Shown here: positions 62,843 to 64,000 of the stretch, one piece after another
Layout of the letters: each line of letters begins with the position of its first letter
Numbering within the stretch: position 1 is the first letter of the stretch
Origin: Euonymus europaeus
Lineage: Eukaryota > Streptophyta > Magnoliopsida > Celastrales > Celastraceae
Direction: 5' to 3'
Length of the DNA stretch: 64,000 nucleotides
NCBI GenBank assembly: GCA_963580455.1
Contig: OY756972.1
Location: 77,001-141,000, forward strand
Made by a program: the position numbers and the translations under genes
Notes under the pieces: generated by a model
Database searches by the model: none
What the model saw: only the letters and a program-made list of their open reading frames with translations
What the model was told of the DNA's origin: nothing

Positions 62843-62933
62843 CGAGTTCTGAAATCAAAATCCGAAAGACCAAGATTGTAGAGCTCGAAAAGTAGTGTGA
62901 AATCAAGCTAAAAATCACCGAATTCAGAACTCG
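62843..62933. other. Inverted repeat inside the monomer, 11-bp arms, 69-bp spacer
   Basis: The left arm CGAGTTCTGAA (62843-62853) is the exact reverse complement of the right arm TTCAGAACTCG (62923-62933), with 69 bases between them. The arms recur in nearly every monomer across the window, so single strands or transcripts could fold into an array of stem-loops. Because monomers are tandem, each left arm can also pair with the right arm of the preceding monomer. The right arm overlaps the EcoRI-type site. Whether a cruciform or hairpin forms in vivo is unknown. Confidence 0.85.
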
Positions 62934-64000
62934 GAGTCAACGGATATTCATAAAACCGTTTACGTAAAGAAACCACATTTCGCGGCTAACTAGGTGAAAC
63001 GTGACCTACTAGCCACGAGTTCTGAAATAAAAATCCGAAACGCCAGGATCGTAGAGCTCAAAAAGTAGTGTGAAATCAAGCTAAAAATCACCGAATTCAG
63101 AACTCGGAGTCAACGGATATTCATAAAACCGTTTACGTAAAGAAACCACATTTCGCGGCTAACTAGGTGAAACGAGACCAACTAGCCACGAGTTCTAAAA
63201 TCAAAATCCGAAACACCAGGATTTTAGAGCTCGAAAAGTAGTCTGAAATCAAGCTAAAAATCACCGAATTCAGAACTCGGAGTCAACGGATATTCATAAA
63301 ACAGTTTAGGTAAAGAAACCACATTTCGCGGCTAATTAGGTGAAACGAGACCAACTAGTCACGAGTTCTGAAATTAAAATCCGAAACTCCAGGATCATAG
63401 AGCTCGAAAAGAAGTGTGAAATCAAGCTAAAAATCACCGAATTCAGAACTCGGAGTCAACGGATATTCATAAAACCGTTTACGTATAGAAACCACATTTC
63501 GCGGCTAACTAGGTGAAACGAGACCAACTAGCCACGACTTCTGAAATCAAAATCCGAAACACCAGGATCGTAGAGCTCGAAAAGTAGTGTGAAATCAAGC
63601 GGAAAATCACCGAATTCAGAACTCGGAGTCAACGGATATTCATAAAACCGTTTACGTAAAGAAACCACATTTCGCGACTAACTAGGTGAAACGAGACCTA
63701 CTAGCCACGAGTTCTGAAATCAAAATTCAAAACACCAGGATTGTAGAGCTCGAAAAGTAGTGTGAAATCAAGCTAAAAATCACCGAATTCAGAACTCGGA
63801 GTCAACGGATATTCATAAAACTGTTTACGTAAAGAAACCACATTTCGCGGCTAACTAGGTGAAACGAGACCTACTAGCCACGAGTTCTGAAATCAAAATC
63901 CGAAACTCCAGGATCATAGAGCTCGAAAAGTAGTGTGAAATCAAGCTAAAAATCACCGAATTCAGAACTCGGAGTCAACGGATATTCATAAAACCGTTTA

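Larger units (their letters stand above)
62782..62954 (+). repeat. Representative 173-bp monomer (numbering reference)
   Basis: This copy is close to the common form of the right half and is used for numbering. It begins ACCGTTTACG. Strongly conserved parts across the window are 5-35 (palindrome, AAGAAACCACATTTCGCGGC and following), 60-72 (CCACGAGTTCTGAA), 91-110 (around GAGCTCGAAAA) and 139-170 (GAATTCAGAACTCGGAG then TCAACGGATATTCAT). Variable parts are 51-53, 73-79, 87-88, and the C/T at 96. The monomer carries many short A-runs (about 12-18, 71-79, 107-110, 128-133, 171-173), which could favour curvature or nucleosome positioning; that is inference only. Phase is arbitrary, because a tandem repeat has no natural start. 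Confidence 0.95.
1..64000. repeat. 173-bp tandem satellite array filling the window
   Basis: Direct reading shows the same monomer repeated head to tail from the first to the last base, about 370 copies. Spacing of the conserved CCGTTTA block is 173 bp in most steps, with occasional 172 or 174 from one-base indels (for example starts at 174, 346, 520, 693, 866, 1039, and at the far end 62783, 62956, 63129). The consensus is about 42% GC. No inverted monomers, spacer DNA, transposon or microsatellite interruption was seen. Both ends are inside the array, so it is longer than 64 kb. Such arrays are known from centromeric and pericentromeric heterochromatin; that placement is inference. I do not recognise the monomer as a named family. 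Because 173 is 2 modulo 3, every reading frame shifts at each monomer and meets stops, so no long coding frame can persist. Confidence 0.98.
26300..64000. repeat. Right-type satellite domain
   Basis: From about 26.3 kb most monomers read GAGACCAACTAGCC and many read GATCGTAG, with spacing almost always exactly 173. Left-domain markers such as CCTAAAG and CTTTTACC are no longer seen, apart from isolated echoes (GTAAGG near 46,876). The domain is a series of locally homogenised HORs of different multiplicity, listed separately. Confidence 0.8.
60870..64000. repeat. 14-monomer HOR start, offset 2,422 bp, cut by the window end
   Basis: The marker AGTTTAGG with ACTAGTCACGAG falls at 60881 and 63303, 2,422 bp (14 x 173) apart. 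The following order also matches to the last base of the window: GATCATAG with GAAGTGTG, CACGACTTCTG with GCGAAAAATC or GCGGAAAATC, a CAAAACACC monomer, AAAACTG, and a second GATCATAG. Inside the unit a dimer (346 bp) is duplicated at about 62.1-62.6 kb, marked by CACGACTTCTG with CATAAATGCC (ATAAAT at 62171, ATAA at 62517). Confidence 0.8.

Noticed and set aside
1..64000. CRISPR array
   Set aside because: The repeat is regular, but the whole 173-bp unit is conserved rather than short repeats alternating with unique spacers, and no cas genes are present.
1..64000. Ribosomal spacer, tRNA cluster or telomeric repeat
   Set aside because: No rRNA or tRNA-like conserved boxes and no short telomere-type motif runs were seen; the only repeat unit is 173 bp.

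Overview
The whole 64,000-base window is one tandem satellite DNA array. I found no protein gene, RNA gene, transposon, CRISPR array or other non-satellite DNA. It consists of about 370 head-to-tail copies of a 173-bp monomer, about 42% GC by hand count on one consensus. All copies that I followed have the same orientation, and both window ends lie inside the array. This is eukaryotic heterochromatin of the kind found at centromeres, pericentromeres or large knobs. A monomer near nucleosome-repeat length, arranged in higher-order repeats (HORs), fits a centromeric or pericentromeric array, but the sequence alone does not prove that. I do not recognise the monomer as a named satellite. A flowering plant is my weak first guess and an insect or other animal is possible.  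Monomer numbering used below: position 1 is the A of ACCGTTTACG, for example 62782..62954. Each monomer typically has a 10-bp palindrome TTTACGTAAA (5-14), the left arm of an inverted repeat CGAGTTCTGAA (62-72), a hypervariable dinucleotide (87-88), a SacI-type site GAGCTC (100-105), an EcoRI-type site GAATTC (139-144) and the right arm TTCAGAACTCG (142-152).  Layout: there are two monomer populations. Bases 1 to about 26,300 hold left-type monomers (CCTAC or AACTAC before TAGCC; GATTGTAG; frequent GTAAGG, CCTAAAG and CTTTTACC variants). Their main HOR is an 18-monomer unit of 3,112 bp present as two near-identical tandem copies (about 3365-6476 and 6477-9588), followed by shifted, deleted derivatives. 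From about 26,300 to the end the monomers are right-type (CCAAC before TAGCC; GATCGTAG common). They are organised in a succession of separate HORs: 13-mer spaced block (27.1-30.8 kb), 8-mer x3 (30.75-34.9 kb), 3-mer x2 (36.0-37.0 kb), 13-mer x3 (37.3-43.9 kb), 7-mer (44.0-46.1 kb), 4-mer x3 (46.35-48.8 kb), 9-mer x2 (49.4-52.4 kb), 4-mer x2 (52.2-53.6 kb), 7-mer x2 (54.05-56.5 kb) and a 14-mer (60.9 kb to the end).  HOR periods were measured by hand from shared diagnostic variants and are whole multiples of 173 within a few bases, as expected from in-register unequal crossing-over or conversion. Nothing in the window encodes a protein system; the interest is in the array's architecture, its CpG richness and its conserved and hypervariable blocks.
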